The notes beneath the pieces are model-generated. The model saw nothing but the letters and a program-made list of their open reading frames with translations, was not told the DNA's origin and did no database searches. From Thuidium tamariscinum (lineage: Eukaryota; Streptophyta; Bryopsida; Hypnales; Thuidiaceae): a DNA stretch of 64,000 nucleotides. The translations under genes were made by a program, and so were the position numbers. This document shows, piece by piece, positions 13,348 to 25,500 of this stretch. Numbering within the stretch: position 1 is the first letter of the stretch; each line of letters opens with the position of its first letter. The DNA lies in assembly GCA_947034885.2 (NCBI GenBank), contig OX344753.2:496001-560000 (forward strand), read 5' to 3'.

Positions 13348-16300
13348 AGGTTGTGGAAGGTTAAAGTTGCAAGTGTGTACTCAAATCTTTTACTATAGAC
13401 CTCTTACTATGTGATGTCATTTTTGGAAAATAAACATTCAAAATTCACTCAAAATTTTAAAAAAAATAGAAGATATAGAGTGAAAGACTTTCAAATTTGA
13501 CTACCTCGTTAGAAGTAAATTGTTGTGCAAACTATTTGGAGGTTAAGCCTAAAAAGATGCCACAAACACTATGTGCCCTATAGATGGTATTGAATTCTTC
13601 TATATAGGATAAAAGTGCTAGATAATTGTTTTCAAAATTTTGTATGAAAAGGGAGGTTTTGATCAATATTTTGACCTCTAACTATTGCTCTTGGATTCTC
13701 TTAAGCAAGTCATTCACTTGGTATCCTCCAAACCAATTTCCATGGTAACTTTGGTTTGCTAATTGTCTAATTTTAGAGTGACACATTAATTTTGACTTAT
13801 ACTATGATGTCATATACTATAATTTCTAATTTATGGTGACTATTTTAGATTTTTTTGAGTATATTTGATATTTGATATGAATATTCTTCATTTTTTTCTT
13901 AAGAAATTCACAGTAATTACAAAAAAATTCCCCCAAGGTTGAAAATTCAATGATTTGTAGTAGATGTATGAATTCATCTGTGCTTAAAAAAATTCAAAAA
14001 GTTTTCATTCATCCATAGTTGCAAAATGGCAGCAAACAGAGGGGAAGGGAGACCTGAACACGGGATAACCTAAACAGAATTGGAGAGAATATTCAGAGGG
14101 CAACGAGCCAACAACTCGCTAACATTCATCGATCACGTATTTACAGTACTCCATATTAGTGATCCCAGAACTAGTTTATAGAATTTAGTGTAATATGCTA
14201 CCTAGTTTAGGGGATTTAGTACAATTTGCTACCTTCAAGATAAATAAGCATCAACTTTGGCTATCTTGAGAGAAAGTGGCATTAAAAAAATTAGAAAAGA
14301 AAGGATTTTTACAAGTTGTAAAGGATAATGGGGGGTACTAATACCCATAATTAACTATAGAGATGCTAATTCCAATGTAGAGTGAGTAACAAATTGGCTA
14401 TCAAATTCTATTGGTTGTTGAAATCTTAGCTAAAATTTAATTTTTTCAAGGATTTTTTCCTATAGAGATTTAGCTACTGAAAAGTTTTAGTAGCAATGGA
14501 GCGAAATTTAGCCAGTTTTGGGAACGCTGCTCCATATACTGTCGGAATTGTAGCGCTTCTGATCGCGACGAAGACTGAAGCTCTGGGAGTACAAACGGGG
14601 GAAGGCTCGAACCCTAGTCAATCGTTGTCATCACTTCTCGCACGATTTAGATCTATTTAGATCTAAGGTTTGAAGTGATCGGTTTAATCTTTACTTCGGA
14701 TGCGGCTAAGGATACCCGAGGATGTCTTTCGCCGGGATTCTCGGGTCAGCAGGGGTACCTGGTTTCGCTGCAGGCCAGACACCATTTTTAGGGGCGAAGA
14801 GGATTCCTTGGACCGTGGATTTTAGAACTTCCAGTTCTGTTGCCACTAGACTCAATACCTCACGAGATCCTTGAATTCAAATAATCGAACTGTCTGCCTT
14901 TATCGACAACAGCTATCTTGTTCAGTCTCCTGAACAAGATAATCAAAACCCTAAAACAAAAACACCATTGCACAGTCCAAGCAAGGACTGCACTACTCAA
15001 CCTCGACTGTAGAAATCATAGGGTTGGCTGTTGAGGCTGACGCATGTGGTGTGTCGCCATGTCCTTTTGCTGCACCAGATTTACCTGTCCGCTCATTGAG
15101 TCGCCACTGCCAGGTAATCCGAACTTTCAGAGCACAATTCCTCACTGCAGCATGAAATCCTTTCTCTGCAGCATACTGATATTGTGAAGTTGCATATACT
15201 GAGAGTTGCGGGCGTTGTGGATCCTCTTCCTGCTTGGAGTTATACTCGATTAGGGTTTAGCAATTGAGAGGGAAGCGCGGACAGAATTGGAAGGTGGCTG
15301 AATAAGGAGAGCGATTCTTGCATGAAACCATGAGCCTAGATTGAAATCTAGGTTGCAATGGCTACGGATTCTATGGAGCTGCTTTGAGGGAGCTTTTCTT
15401 TCTGAAGTTCGGGTTTACCAATTTGGAGCTGAGAGCAGAGACAATTGTAAGGTAGTTCAAGAACTCTCAGAGATTGATTCATGTTTGGCTAGGGTGAATT
15501 TAGAGTACGGAACTTGTTGCACACATCGGGCATCGTACATGTCAAGCTGTTTAGGATGATTATGTCTCCACAGTTAGGGTTCGGCAGTTCGATGGGTAAA
15601 GCAGACACAGTAACAACGGGAGCGGCTTAAGTGTTTAATCTCCCACGATGCTTTGCTTCTAGATTGAAGCTCAGCTTTTGGGGTTGTTCATGCGGAGATG
15701 TTGTGGATTAGGGTTCTCATGTGTTGGAATTTTCAGTAGAATTTTGTGTCTGTACAGGTGACAGTATCTATTGCAGCGTTCTTGCTGGCAATAGAAGAGT
15801 GTGTACGGGATTAGAGAATCATGGCGATTGATACTTTCACATTCGAGGTTTCCCCGGACTATATTCCAGTCCCGTTTTCTGAAGTTCGAGTCATTTGAAG
15901 TTGTACATGTCGATGTCAAGCTGCTGCAGTTGTTCCTTCCTCCGCGCTTGGTGTCCTGAGAGTTCAAGGTTGAACAGTGCGAAGAATCGAACGAACACAG
16001 ATGCAAGGGAGCAGAAGGCCATAGCTTGTTTGACTGAAGCTTAGTAATATGGCTTCATACGTCGGTGGTGGTTGATGCAGAAAACTAGTGACTGTTTATT
16101 TCTCTCAGAACCCTGAGCGCTGAGTCATTTTGGAGGGGACTGCAGACAGCAATTTCCAGTTAGCAACGGGGAGCGGGAGATTTCAAGAGAGGGATTCACA
16201 CGTGGAACTTTTGTGTGTGTGGACTGAATTGAACTTCTAGCCAATAATTTGGAAGCGGCAGACATTGGAATTATTGGTGCTGAAGGCCGAGGAGGAGGTG

Positions 16301-16710
16301 TAAAGTCAGACAAGCAATGGAAGATATTTCCAGTCATACATGATACGATGTGTCTCTGCGGAACTCGAGTTTTGAAGCTTGCTGTGTTCATTGGACGTTG
16401 CTGATGTTGAGGTTGGGGTTGCTGAACGAAAGTAGAATTTCTCTTCTTGCGTGGAGGCTTAGCAATTTGAGGAAGAGAAGGAACTCAGTTGGAGGGAGCA
16501 GATTGATACTCATATGCTTCTTTTTCAACTCTTACCCAAGGTTTCAGACATTGCCCGAATATGGAGAAGAGGCCATTTTTCAATAGATTGAGGACGTACA
16601 CTTGAAAGCGGTCGGAAGACTTGAGGAGATGAGAAGTTAGTTTTCTATCTGTGGTGTTTCTCTGTCGTTGAGGCGGAACCGTTAGAAGTCTGCAGACACT
16701 GAGCCACAAA
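13348..16710. other. Intergenic DNA and upstream/leader region of the first PPR gene
   Basis: 13348 to about 14500 is AT-rich with no recognisable feature. From about 14520 to 16710 composition becomes mixed and gene-like, which fits the promoter and 5' leader of the PPR gene starting at 16711. Small open frames at 15341-15559 and 15671-16006 (minus) have no family resemblance and are not called. A perfect 12-bp stem with a 4-nt loop lies at 14914-14941. Confidence 0.4.
14914..14941. repeat. Perfect short inverted repeat (12-bp stem, 4-nt loop)
   Basis: TATCTTGTTCAG, loop TCTC, then the exact inverse. It lies about 1.8 kb before the first PPR start codon. Function unknown; it may be incidental. 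Confidence 0.6.
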
Positions 16711-19700
16711 ATGTCTGCACTAATGCACCTTTTATCTCATCATAGGCAGCAGACGAGAAGCTATTTGGTGCTTGGACCTGGTGCACGGGTGAGTGAGCGT
16801 TGACATCTGGCCATACACCTGTTCCACGGAAGTAGTTGGATGACTTGTGATTTGTCTACCGTGGTCATGCTAGCGACACATGTGTCCGATACATTTAGGT
16901 TGTGGGCAGCAGCGTATTTGATCAATGCGGTGGCACGCTTCCCCCAAACTGACAGGACGTGAACTCGGTTGGTTGGACGTTAAACATGAAATCTTAGAAC
17001 CGACGAGTACCTTGTGCTCAAACTGCTATCGATTGAACGTGTTTATTGACACTCTGTCGGGTATTTGTGTGACCAGGATGCCTGTGTGATCACACTGTCG
17101 AAGTCTCCATGGCATATACACCCATGTTTATTATTTGTCTCAGCCTCTGATGGAGGAAGGAGCAGCGGATCCATTAGGTGTTCGTCGTCATCAGTTTGGA
17201 GAAAACCCTCTGTGAGTGCCAATGCTTCAGGTACGTATAAGATGGCCGCTCTCATGGCCAGAAGTGGTGGGTTTCTTTTGTCTCTGAGAAGAATTGAATG
17301 ACACGTATGAAGTCCTTAACAATTGAATCAGGCGAAGTTCAGACAATCGAGCAAGATTGGGAGGAGTATTTTGCGGATCCTTTGCAGTGGTGGGACAACA
17401 GGTTATACAAGGTACCACTAGGAATTTTGCTAAGGTTGGTAATTAGTTGATGGCAGGAATTTGTGAGAAGCCATTGGGAAGGTAATTTATTGCTTGTACA
17501 AGGTCTTGGGCGCTTGGGTAAACAAGAAGCATATTACATTTGAGTGGGTTTTGAATTGAATAGGTTAAGTAGATCACTGCAATGTTTTATGGACGTATAA
17601 TTTCCTTGATAGTTCTTTCATATTGGATTGTGGTTTGTTGTGCATGTAGATGAATCCCAAATCACCCGACTATAAACACAAGGTGACAATGAAAGCTCTT
17701 TGGGTGGATGGTTGGTCAACTCCCGCATGGGTCAAGGCGATGCTCAAATTGTTGACTTTCAGCGAATTACCTTCTCATGGTGGTCATCATAGCAATGATT
17801 TTGAAGAGATTGTCCGACCAAATAGGTATCAGCGTGAGCATGAGTTGTCTCTGTTTGTGAGAATAAATTGGTGCAATTGACTTGGTGTAGATGATGCTTA
17901 TGCATTGAAGGTGGATGTCAACCCCTTCGTTTGTAATTTGCTTTGTTGGGTGTAGCTTGGAACTTGTGGTTTGGGTCGGTTTGAGGATTTGGGTTCTGCA
18001 GCATTTCTCTCTTTTTTTGCTTTTAGATACTCAATTGGTGCATTTCAAGTGCAATGACTTCGAGAAGTATTGTGCATGCAAGAGGTATGATGACTGGATA
18101 GTTGCATCCATGTGTTTTTAAATGGATTGAGCAAGATTTTTCACAGTTTGAAGAGTTTATTGATGGGTCAGGTTACCGGGGGGCAATTTTCGAAGGAGAA
18201 ACACTTTGCTCGCTAGTGCGAAAGCGTCAAGGCCAGCTGTTCAAGTTAGTGGTGGGAGTCCGCACATGCCAAGCGCAAGTACCACGGGGGAAGCAATTGA
18301 TCTTTTGAAGAGCCGACTACAACAGGGCATTGCAATAGACTCATACTCCTATGTTGAAATTCTGAAGCGGTGCTTGAAGCAGGAAGACCTCCCGGCAGTA
18401 AAGCAGGTTCATGAGTGCATCATTGAGAGTGGCATGCAGCAGAACATATATGTGGCAAACAACCTATTGAGTGGGTACATCAGATGTGGGAGACTGGAGG
18501 ATGCATGCAGAGTATTCGACGAACTTGTGCAGAAGAATGTTGTGAGTTGGAACGTCATGATTGGAGGCTATGCTCAGCACAGTTGTGGGAAAGACGCCAT
18601 GGAAGTTTTCCATCGCATGCGCAAGGAAGGTATGCAACCTAATGCAGTTACTTACTTGAGCATCCTGAAAGCCTGTGCGAGTCCATCGGCTTTAAAGTGG
18701 GTCGAGGAAGTTCATGCATATATCAGAGAGGGTGGTTTCGACTCAGATGTTCGTGTGGGGACCTCACTCCTTAAAATGTATGCAAAGTGTGGGAACATAG
18801 AGGAGGCAAGGAACACTTTTGATAGGTTGGCGAGTCGCAATGTGATTACCTGGAACGTTATGATTGGAGCATACGCCGAAAGTGGTGATGGTGAGAGAGC
18901 ATATCGACTTCTTCTCCAAATGAAAAGGGAAGGCTTCAAACCAACTGCAATCACTTATCTGAGTATCCTGAATGCCTGTGCAAGCGCGGGGGCTTTGGAG
19001 TGGGTAAGGGAGGTTCATAGCCTTGCCCGTGAAGCGGGATTTGAGTCAGATGTGCGTGTGGGCAACGCGCTGGTCCACATATATGCGAAGTGTGGCAGTG
19101 TCGCTGATGCGCGGTTCACGTTTGACAAAATGGCGGAAAGGAACGTGATTACTTGGAACACAATAATTGGTGGACTTGCACAACATGGACTTGGGTCTGA
19201 AGCATTTGAACTTTTTCTTCGAATGAAACGCGAAGGCTTGAATCCAACTGCAATCACTTATGTGAGCATCCTGAATGGATGTGCAAGCGCAGGGGCATTG
19301 GAGTGGGTTAGGGAGGTTCATAGCCACGCCTGTGAAGCCGGATTTGAGTTAGATATACGTGTGGCCACCGTGCTGGTGCGCATGTATGCTAAGTGTGGCA
19401 GTATGGATGGTGCGCGACTGGCTTTTGATAGAATGGCTGAACGGGATGTAATATCATGGAATGTGATGATTGGAGCATATGCAGATTGTGGTTATGGTGA
19501 GGAAGCTTATCGGCTTCTTCTGCAAATGAAACTGGAAGGTCTGAAACCAGACGCTTTTACATATGCGAATATCCTGAATGCATGTGCAAGCGCAGGGGCT
19601 TTGGAGTGGGTGAGGGAGGTTCATAGCCATGCCCATGAATCGGGATTTGAGTCAGATATGCGTGTGGGTAATGCGCTGGTCCACATGTATGCGAAGTGTG

Positions 19701-20674
19701 GCAGTATCGATGATGCTCGATTGGTTTTTGACAGAATGGCGGAACGGGACGTGATTAGCTGGAACGTGATGATTGGTGGACTTGCGCAACATGGATGTGG
19801 GTCTGAAGCTCTAGGCGTCTTCAGGAATATGACAGCAGCCGGTGTGAGGCCAGATGGGTACTCATTTGTGGCATTGTTATCGGCCTGTAGTCATGCTGGC
19901 CTTGTTGATGAAGGGCGTCGACTCTTCCTGGCTATGTCGCAAGATTATGGCATCGTTGCTAGTGTGGTGCATTGGAGCTGCATGGTGGATATTCTTGGGC
20001 GTGCTGGGCACCTGGAAGAAGCAAAGTTCGTGATTGATAATATGCCAGTTGAATCAGATGAAGCGACTTGGGGAGCTTTGCTCGGTGCTTGTAGATCTTA
20101 TGGAAATGTGGAGTTGGGTGAGCTTGCAGCTAGAGAGCGTTTCAAGTTGGTACCCAAGGATGCCTCTACGTATGTGGTCCTCTCCAACATCTATGCTGCA
20201 GCTGACAAGTGGGAGAAGGCATCATCGGTGCGTGCTGCGATGCTGGAGAGGGGTATACGCAAGGAACCTGGTCGTAGCTGGATCGAAATCGATAAGAAGA
20301 TTCATGCCTTCGTTGTAGGGGATACATCTCACCCAGAAACAAAGGGGATATATGCGGAGCTGAGCAGATTGACGGAGGAAATCAAGGCTGAAGGCTACCT
20401 TCCAGATACCCGGCTTGTGTTGCATGATGTTGATGAGAAGGATAAGGAGTTTTCACTTTGCTCTCATAGTGAGAAGTTGGCCATTGCATATGGACTTATT
20501 CACACCCGAAGTAGTGAGCCTGTTCGTGTGTACAAGAATCTTCGGGTGTGTTTAGATTGTCATACGGCAACCAAATTGATCTCAAAAGTGTCTAGAAGAG
20601 AGATTGTGGTTAGAGATGCAAATCGCTTTCATCACTTCCATGATGGCTTGTGTTCTTGTAAAGATTATTGGTGA
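16711..20674 (+). CDS. PDF-motif + PPR-E-DYW organellar RNA-editing factor (996 aa, 5 exons)
   Basis: Exons 16711-16788, 17077-17230, 17332-17411, 17650-17825 and 18172-20674 join in phase. Residues 1-40 (MSALMHLLSHHRQQTRS...) are basic and Ser-rich, like an organelle transit peptide. Residues about 84-140 (YFADPLQWWDNR, then NPKSPDYKHK and GWSTPAWVKAML) resemble the PDF motif of OSB single-strand DNA-binding proteins. From about residue 190, PLS-type PPR repeats lead into E motifs, a PG box (EPGRSWIEI) and a DYW deaminase domain with HSE (H928, E930), CxxC (C956, C959) and the terminal DYW. DYW PPR proteins bind organelle transcripts and deaminate C to U. Upstream frame continues through the last exon boundary, so the ATG at 16711 is the start. 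The five-exon structure is identical to the paralogue at 28112-33870, which supports the model. The PDF assignment is by eye. Confidence 0.92.
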
Positions 20675-23559
20675 CTTTTTTGGCAATTCCTTTTATTGTT
20701 AGAGTGAATCTTTAAAACCTTGGATGAGCTTTTGATGTATACATGGACTAAATTATTCCATTTATAGTTGTGTTATCTAATTTTGTGTTATGATTATTTT
20801 AAAAGATAATATCTTTCTTTTTGAGTTTTTACTTCTATTCAAAGTATATAGTGTATTGGGATTACATCATTCCTATTTTGGAGTCTTTCTTGTAGTCTTG
20901 TTGACGCTCCTTTCTAGCTTTACTCCCTTGGTTCAATTCCAAGGCAATTCCAAGACAATTTTTGCCAAGAAGTGTTGGAGAACTTCTTAGGAAAATCAAA
21001 GGACCTTATTCAACTAATCCTATTGTGATGCATAACTGCAATGTAAATTTGACCTATCTCTCATTGCATAACATTCAGTAGTAGCAGCCTGTCACACTAT
21101 CTCCCAGCGGATGAAATGGTGTGGAATATCCCACACCATTCCATCTAGCAGATGAAACGGTGCGGAGTATTTCACACCATTTAGTAACTAAAGTTGCAAA
21201 CTTAAAGAAATGTCAAATGAAATTAGGTGATGGGGACTTCACAAAGGGAAAGGCAGTCCTTCTATGGGCTACTGAATGTTATGCTATTTAAAGTAGAGGG
21301 GTGTATTTCTAATAATTTAAGCATTTTGGCCTATAGGATATTGGAAATTCATTGAGAAATTGAGTTTAATGTGTGTAATCATAAGGATGAGGACGAATGC
21401 ATCAATTAAAAAAAAAGATTCCTAGTAAGAGTATTTTATTTAATATAAATGTGGACTTTCCATTCAAACTCATTACAAATCTAATAGACTCACTTATTAT
21501 GGTTAGCTTTGGCATTCCTCCTTGAATAAGGAGGGAAGAGAGATGAATTGTTGAAAAGGCACAAACAAAAAATCACTTTCAATGAATAGTACATGCAAAT
21601 GTTGGCAACAATAGATCACCCTATAAAGCTACCATGGGATGGTTGTATAGGTACTTCTACCTTAGTTACTATGATATAATTTTTTCTTTTTGTTGGATAA
21701 GCCAAATTATCAAATTCTATCAATGTTGAATTTTTAAGTGAAGCATACTATCAATGATTGAAGCTAAAATTTGTCTTCATGTAGGACATTATCATAATGT
21801 TAGTAGTTGATTGTCTTGAGTTTTTGGTGATTGCATCTACAATTTAATTTGCTAATGCTCTCAAATAACTTTTCTTCAATGTTTGTTTGGCATTTTCTTT
21901 CAATTAAGAATTCAAATGTTTCAATCTAGAAACAAGGAATGGGTTGGTGGCAATCAACTTCTATAGTTATGCTCATTGAGATATGGAAAGTAGAGTAGAA
22001 ACAATGATTGTATAGTTAAACTTTAAAATCCTTTACACTAGGGTAAACGTTCACTACAATTGTTTGTAATTGTAGTCATGGTAGAATTTAGGCACAAGAT
22101 GAAAGCTTACCAAGGTGGGTCCTTACAAGAAAGACTTGGCCTATTTGGATGTCCCTTGTGCCCTAAACATGTGTTTTTTCCTCATTACTTTTGCATTGTA
22201 TATTCATTTGTATGAAATTTGACATAAAGGTATATACAATAGTTGTAGACATTGTGTATTTTTTTGAAATTTTTAAAAATCATTTTACTGTTTTAAAATT
22301 TCCCCCAATTGGATGTCTACTTTGGCCACTTTGAGGGTTTCTAGTACTATTTGCAATCCTAAATTGAAAATTGGAAGGTAAAAATTGGTATATAGATACT
22401 TCTACTGTAGTTAAAGAAGCTTGTGAAGAGATTTTCTAAAATAATAAAGTATTTACCTTCCACATGTGCTCAAAGTGCACTACTAAGGTATAGTTGTAGA
22501 GAACACAAAATATTTTTCTTGAAGATGGAAATGGGAAAGAATAAACACCTTCAAATTTAAAAAAATTAATTTTTGAATCTTTTTTTTGAATTTTTTTACT
22601 ATTTTCCAAAATCCAAATTCCAAAATATCTATTTTATTGCATTTTTCATTGTTCATATTTTAATACATTAAAAAAAAATGAGCAAAGTCCACCTTTCAAT
22701 TTTAATCTTCCAGTTTATACAGAAAAGATTGCTCAAGCACATATTGATACTCCATCTTGAATAGTGAATCCACAAAAACTTCAATATGATCCAAAGATAA
22801 AGATATTATTTAACATAGAGGTAGATCAAAGAGAGAAATTTGAAATTGAAGGTTCAACCTCTGGTGATTGTAGGTCTAGCAGTGATCTTTGAGTGGTTTT
22901 CATCTTTTACTGTATTTCACTATTGTCTTTCTAAATTGCCCTACAATTTATGCAATTTGTTATATGATATATATTATACAATCATTTAATTGTATATTCT
23001 AAATTTTAAATGCTATATCTAAGTGACCTACATATTTTAGCTTATTGTATCTTTTTATTTTGGATTCTTGGTGAGTATTTAATTTTTCTTTGTATGAATT
23101 TTTACAAGAAAAGATTTGTTTATAAATGATTCACAATTGCTTATAATCTATATTGGTTACAATATTATGCCATATCTATATATGTCTTTTTTTTGGTGGC
23201 ATTATACTATTACACTTTTTCATTCAATTTCTTTTAAACTACTTGATCTTTCCATTATAAATCTTAAATGACAAAATCTATGGTCATAGATTTCCTTCTA
23301 CTTTTACTAAAATTGTAAGCTATCATTTTATTAGATATTCTAGTTCTTTGACAATTTGTGGCCTTATATGCCCTTTTTAATTAAAAAAAATTAAATTTTT
23401 ATGACAAGGATATGGTAATAAGGTTTCTTATATTTCATAAATTAAGCTTTAATTAATCATTTTTGGCTCTCTAATCTTTTTTCTTTTTTCTTGTAGAAGA
23501 CTTTAAATGTCTGAAGATTACTTAATGGGTGAAAGCAAGAAAGACTGATTGTTTTTGGT
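20675..23559. other. AT-rich intergenic DNA
   Basis: Contains the 3' flank of the first PPR gene, a pair of small hairpins at 21110-21194, and otherwise AT-rich DNA without coding features. Confidence 0.4.
21110..21194. repeat. Tandem pair of small hairpins around GGTGTGG/CCACACC
   Basis: Two adjacent inverted repeats, GATGAAATGGTGTGG...CCCACACCATT (21110-21145) and a diverged second copy GATGAAACGGTGCGG...TTTCACACCATTT (21151 onward). They look like a duplicated hairpin about 41 bp apart. Confidence 0.55.
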
Positions 23560-24260
23560 AGCATATTCTACAATACTACTGATTTTTTGGGAGTATTGTA
23601 TAATTAGAAAAATAATTTTTTAAAAATTTAAAAAAAAATGTTCAATGTATGTACCTTTAAGAAGAAGGTACCCTAGGAAGGAAAAAAAATTTTAAATCTT
23701 TAAGTAGGAGAACTAAAAAAGTGCATAATTTCATCAAAATAGGTACTTTGACATTTTAATTTGTAAAAATTAGGATTTTTTTTTTTTAAATCCTAAAAAC
23801 TGTCAATTGGGGAGAACTTTATGATGAAGAGATTTCACTAAAAGAATGATCTCAAAACCATCTTGAATGTTCAAAAGTATGCGCACAAGGGAGGCTTGTT
23901 AGCACACATGTAGAGGAAAGAGAAAAATGATTTTTAAAATTTCCTTTGGTAGAAACATGCCTACCTAGTATAGAAATAGACCACAAAAATTTCAGCTTTA
24001 GATAATTAATTTTGGATACTCCCCAATACTAAAAAAATCCTAAATTGCAAAGTGTGACAAATTAGCTAAATTAAAATTTAATTATGAAATGATTTTTGAA
24101 TTTTTTTGAAAAATAAGAATCTTCATTTTTGTTACATTAGAAATATTTGATTAAAATTTCAAGTTAATTTGGTTCATGCTTTAAATGTTATGGTCAATGG
24201 AAACTTCAAAACTTCAAGTGTGACACAAAACAGTACTAGTGTTTCATAATTTCATCCTAA
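23560..24260. mobile_element. Diverged third copy of the GCAAGAAACACTTGT inverted-repeat element
   Basis: Shares the order of landmarks with the two copies at 57.3 and 58.1 kb: GGGAGTATT...TTAGAAAAATAATTT near the left, ACCTTTAAGAAGAAGG, GTAGGAGAACT...AAAGTGC, GACATTTTAATT, and ACAAAACAGTACTAGTGTTTC at the right end. The termini have decayed, so the inverted repeat is no longer clear. Confidence 0.5.
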
Positions 24261-24659
24261 TCATAATGCTTACATCACATAGCTATAGGTCTAAGCTTCC
24301 AAAATCCCATGGCTTTAGGTTAGACTTGGATTAAAAAAATTCAACTCTAAAATTTTTTGGACAAATTAAATACATGGTTTTAGATACCTTTCTTTATGGT
24401 AATAGGATTAAAAAAGTTTTTTTTCCCTAAAATCCCGGCTTCAAGCGCACTTTTTCTACTCCTTGCTTCCCTCTTGCCGTTCCCTACTCATATACCAACA
24501 TTCCTCAACCAATACACTCTAATAAAACAATATATTCTAGTGAAATCAATACAATATAGCATATAGGTTTTGGAAATGGCGGATGCTGTTGTAGAATATA
24601 TATGGAATTTTCAAGTTAACTATAGAATAGACTCTGAATATAGTGCCTTACTTTGACAA

Positions 24660-25500
24660 CCTATACAATGTTCACAATTTGTGGCCAAAAAAGGAATAGT
24701 TTTTATCATGCAAAGAGCAAAAGTAGTCTTAGATTTCATGGGAACTCTACATGGTCTAGGCTACATTGTCACAACGGATAGTTTTTTCACATCTGTACCA
24801 TTATTTTTGCAATTATTAAACCAACGGACCATGGCAACAAGGACTTTGACGTCAAATCGCAAATGTATGCCTAAGATAATATCGAACAAGAATATTATTA
24901 AGAAGAAGAAGATGGAGTGATGGATTTTTACATGTACATGTCATGACAAATTTGTTGTGTTGTTTGAAAAGATAGAGTTCCTATTTTGCTATTATCCACA
25001 CATGTTGAGGCACATTCACGAGATGAAGATAAGAAGATACTGTACATAAAAAGAGCAAAAGGAAAAAAAAGCCTATCCAAACAGACTTAATGCACTTATA
25101 ATATCAAAGAAATATGAGAGGTGTTGATGGTACTAATTAACTTTGAGAGTATTATAGCACCTTAGTAGGAAGCCACAAATGGTGGCACCATCTCTTTTAT
25201 TTTATTTTAGATATGACTATTGTGAACTCTTGAATCATTCATAGTCACTTGAATTTCAAATTGCTAACAAATCCTATGATCCATTTGTCATTTCAAATGA
25301 AATTGGCAAAAGAGTTGACTTTGAAATGGCTATGTAGAGTGACAAGTTTTTTGAGTTTTGTCCCCCATGTACATGCAACTTATGGAATACAGTGGTCTAT
25401 AGAAAAAATTAGAAGGTTGTGCAAACTTTGTAAGAAAAAAACTTTATATGTATGTCTAGGATGCAAACAAATTCACTTATGTGAATACCCTTACTACTAG
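24660..25500 (+). pseudogene. piggyBac-type transposase relic
   Basis: PiggyBac transposases cut and paste DNA at TTAA sites. Blocks typical of the family are scattered over three frames. First frame: LGYIVTTDSFFTSVPLFLQL and RTLTSNRKCMPK (24.75-24.87 kb). After a shift: LLSTHVEAHSRDEDKK (about 25.0 kb). Then MRGVDGTN and KWWHHLFYFILDMTIVNS (25.11-25.23 kb). Last: a C-terminal cysteine-rich segment CKLCKKKTLYVCLGCKQ ending LCEYPYY. Several frameshifts and stops break it, and the N-terminal half is absent, so it is inactive. I did not find flanking TTAA-bounded inverted repeats. Confidence 0.8.
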
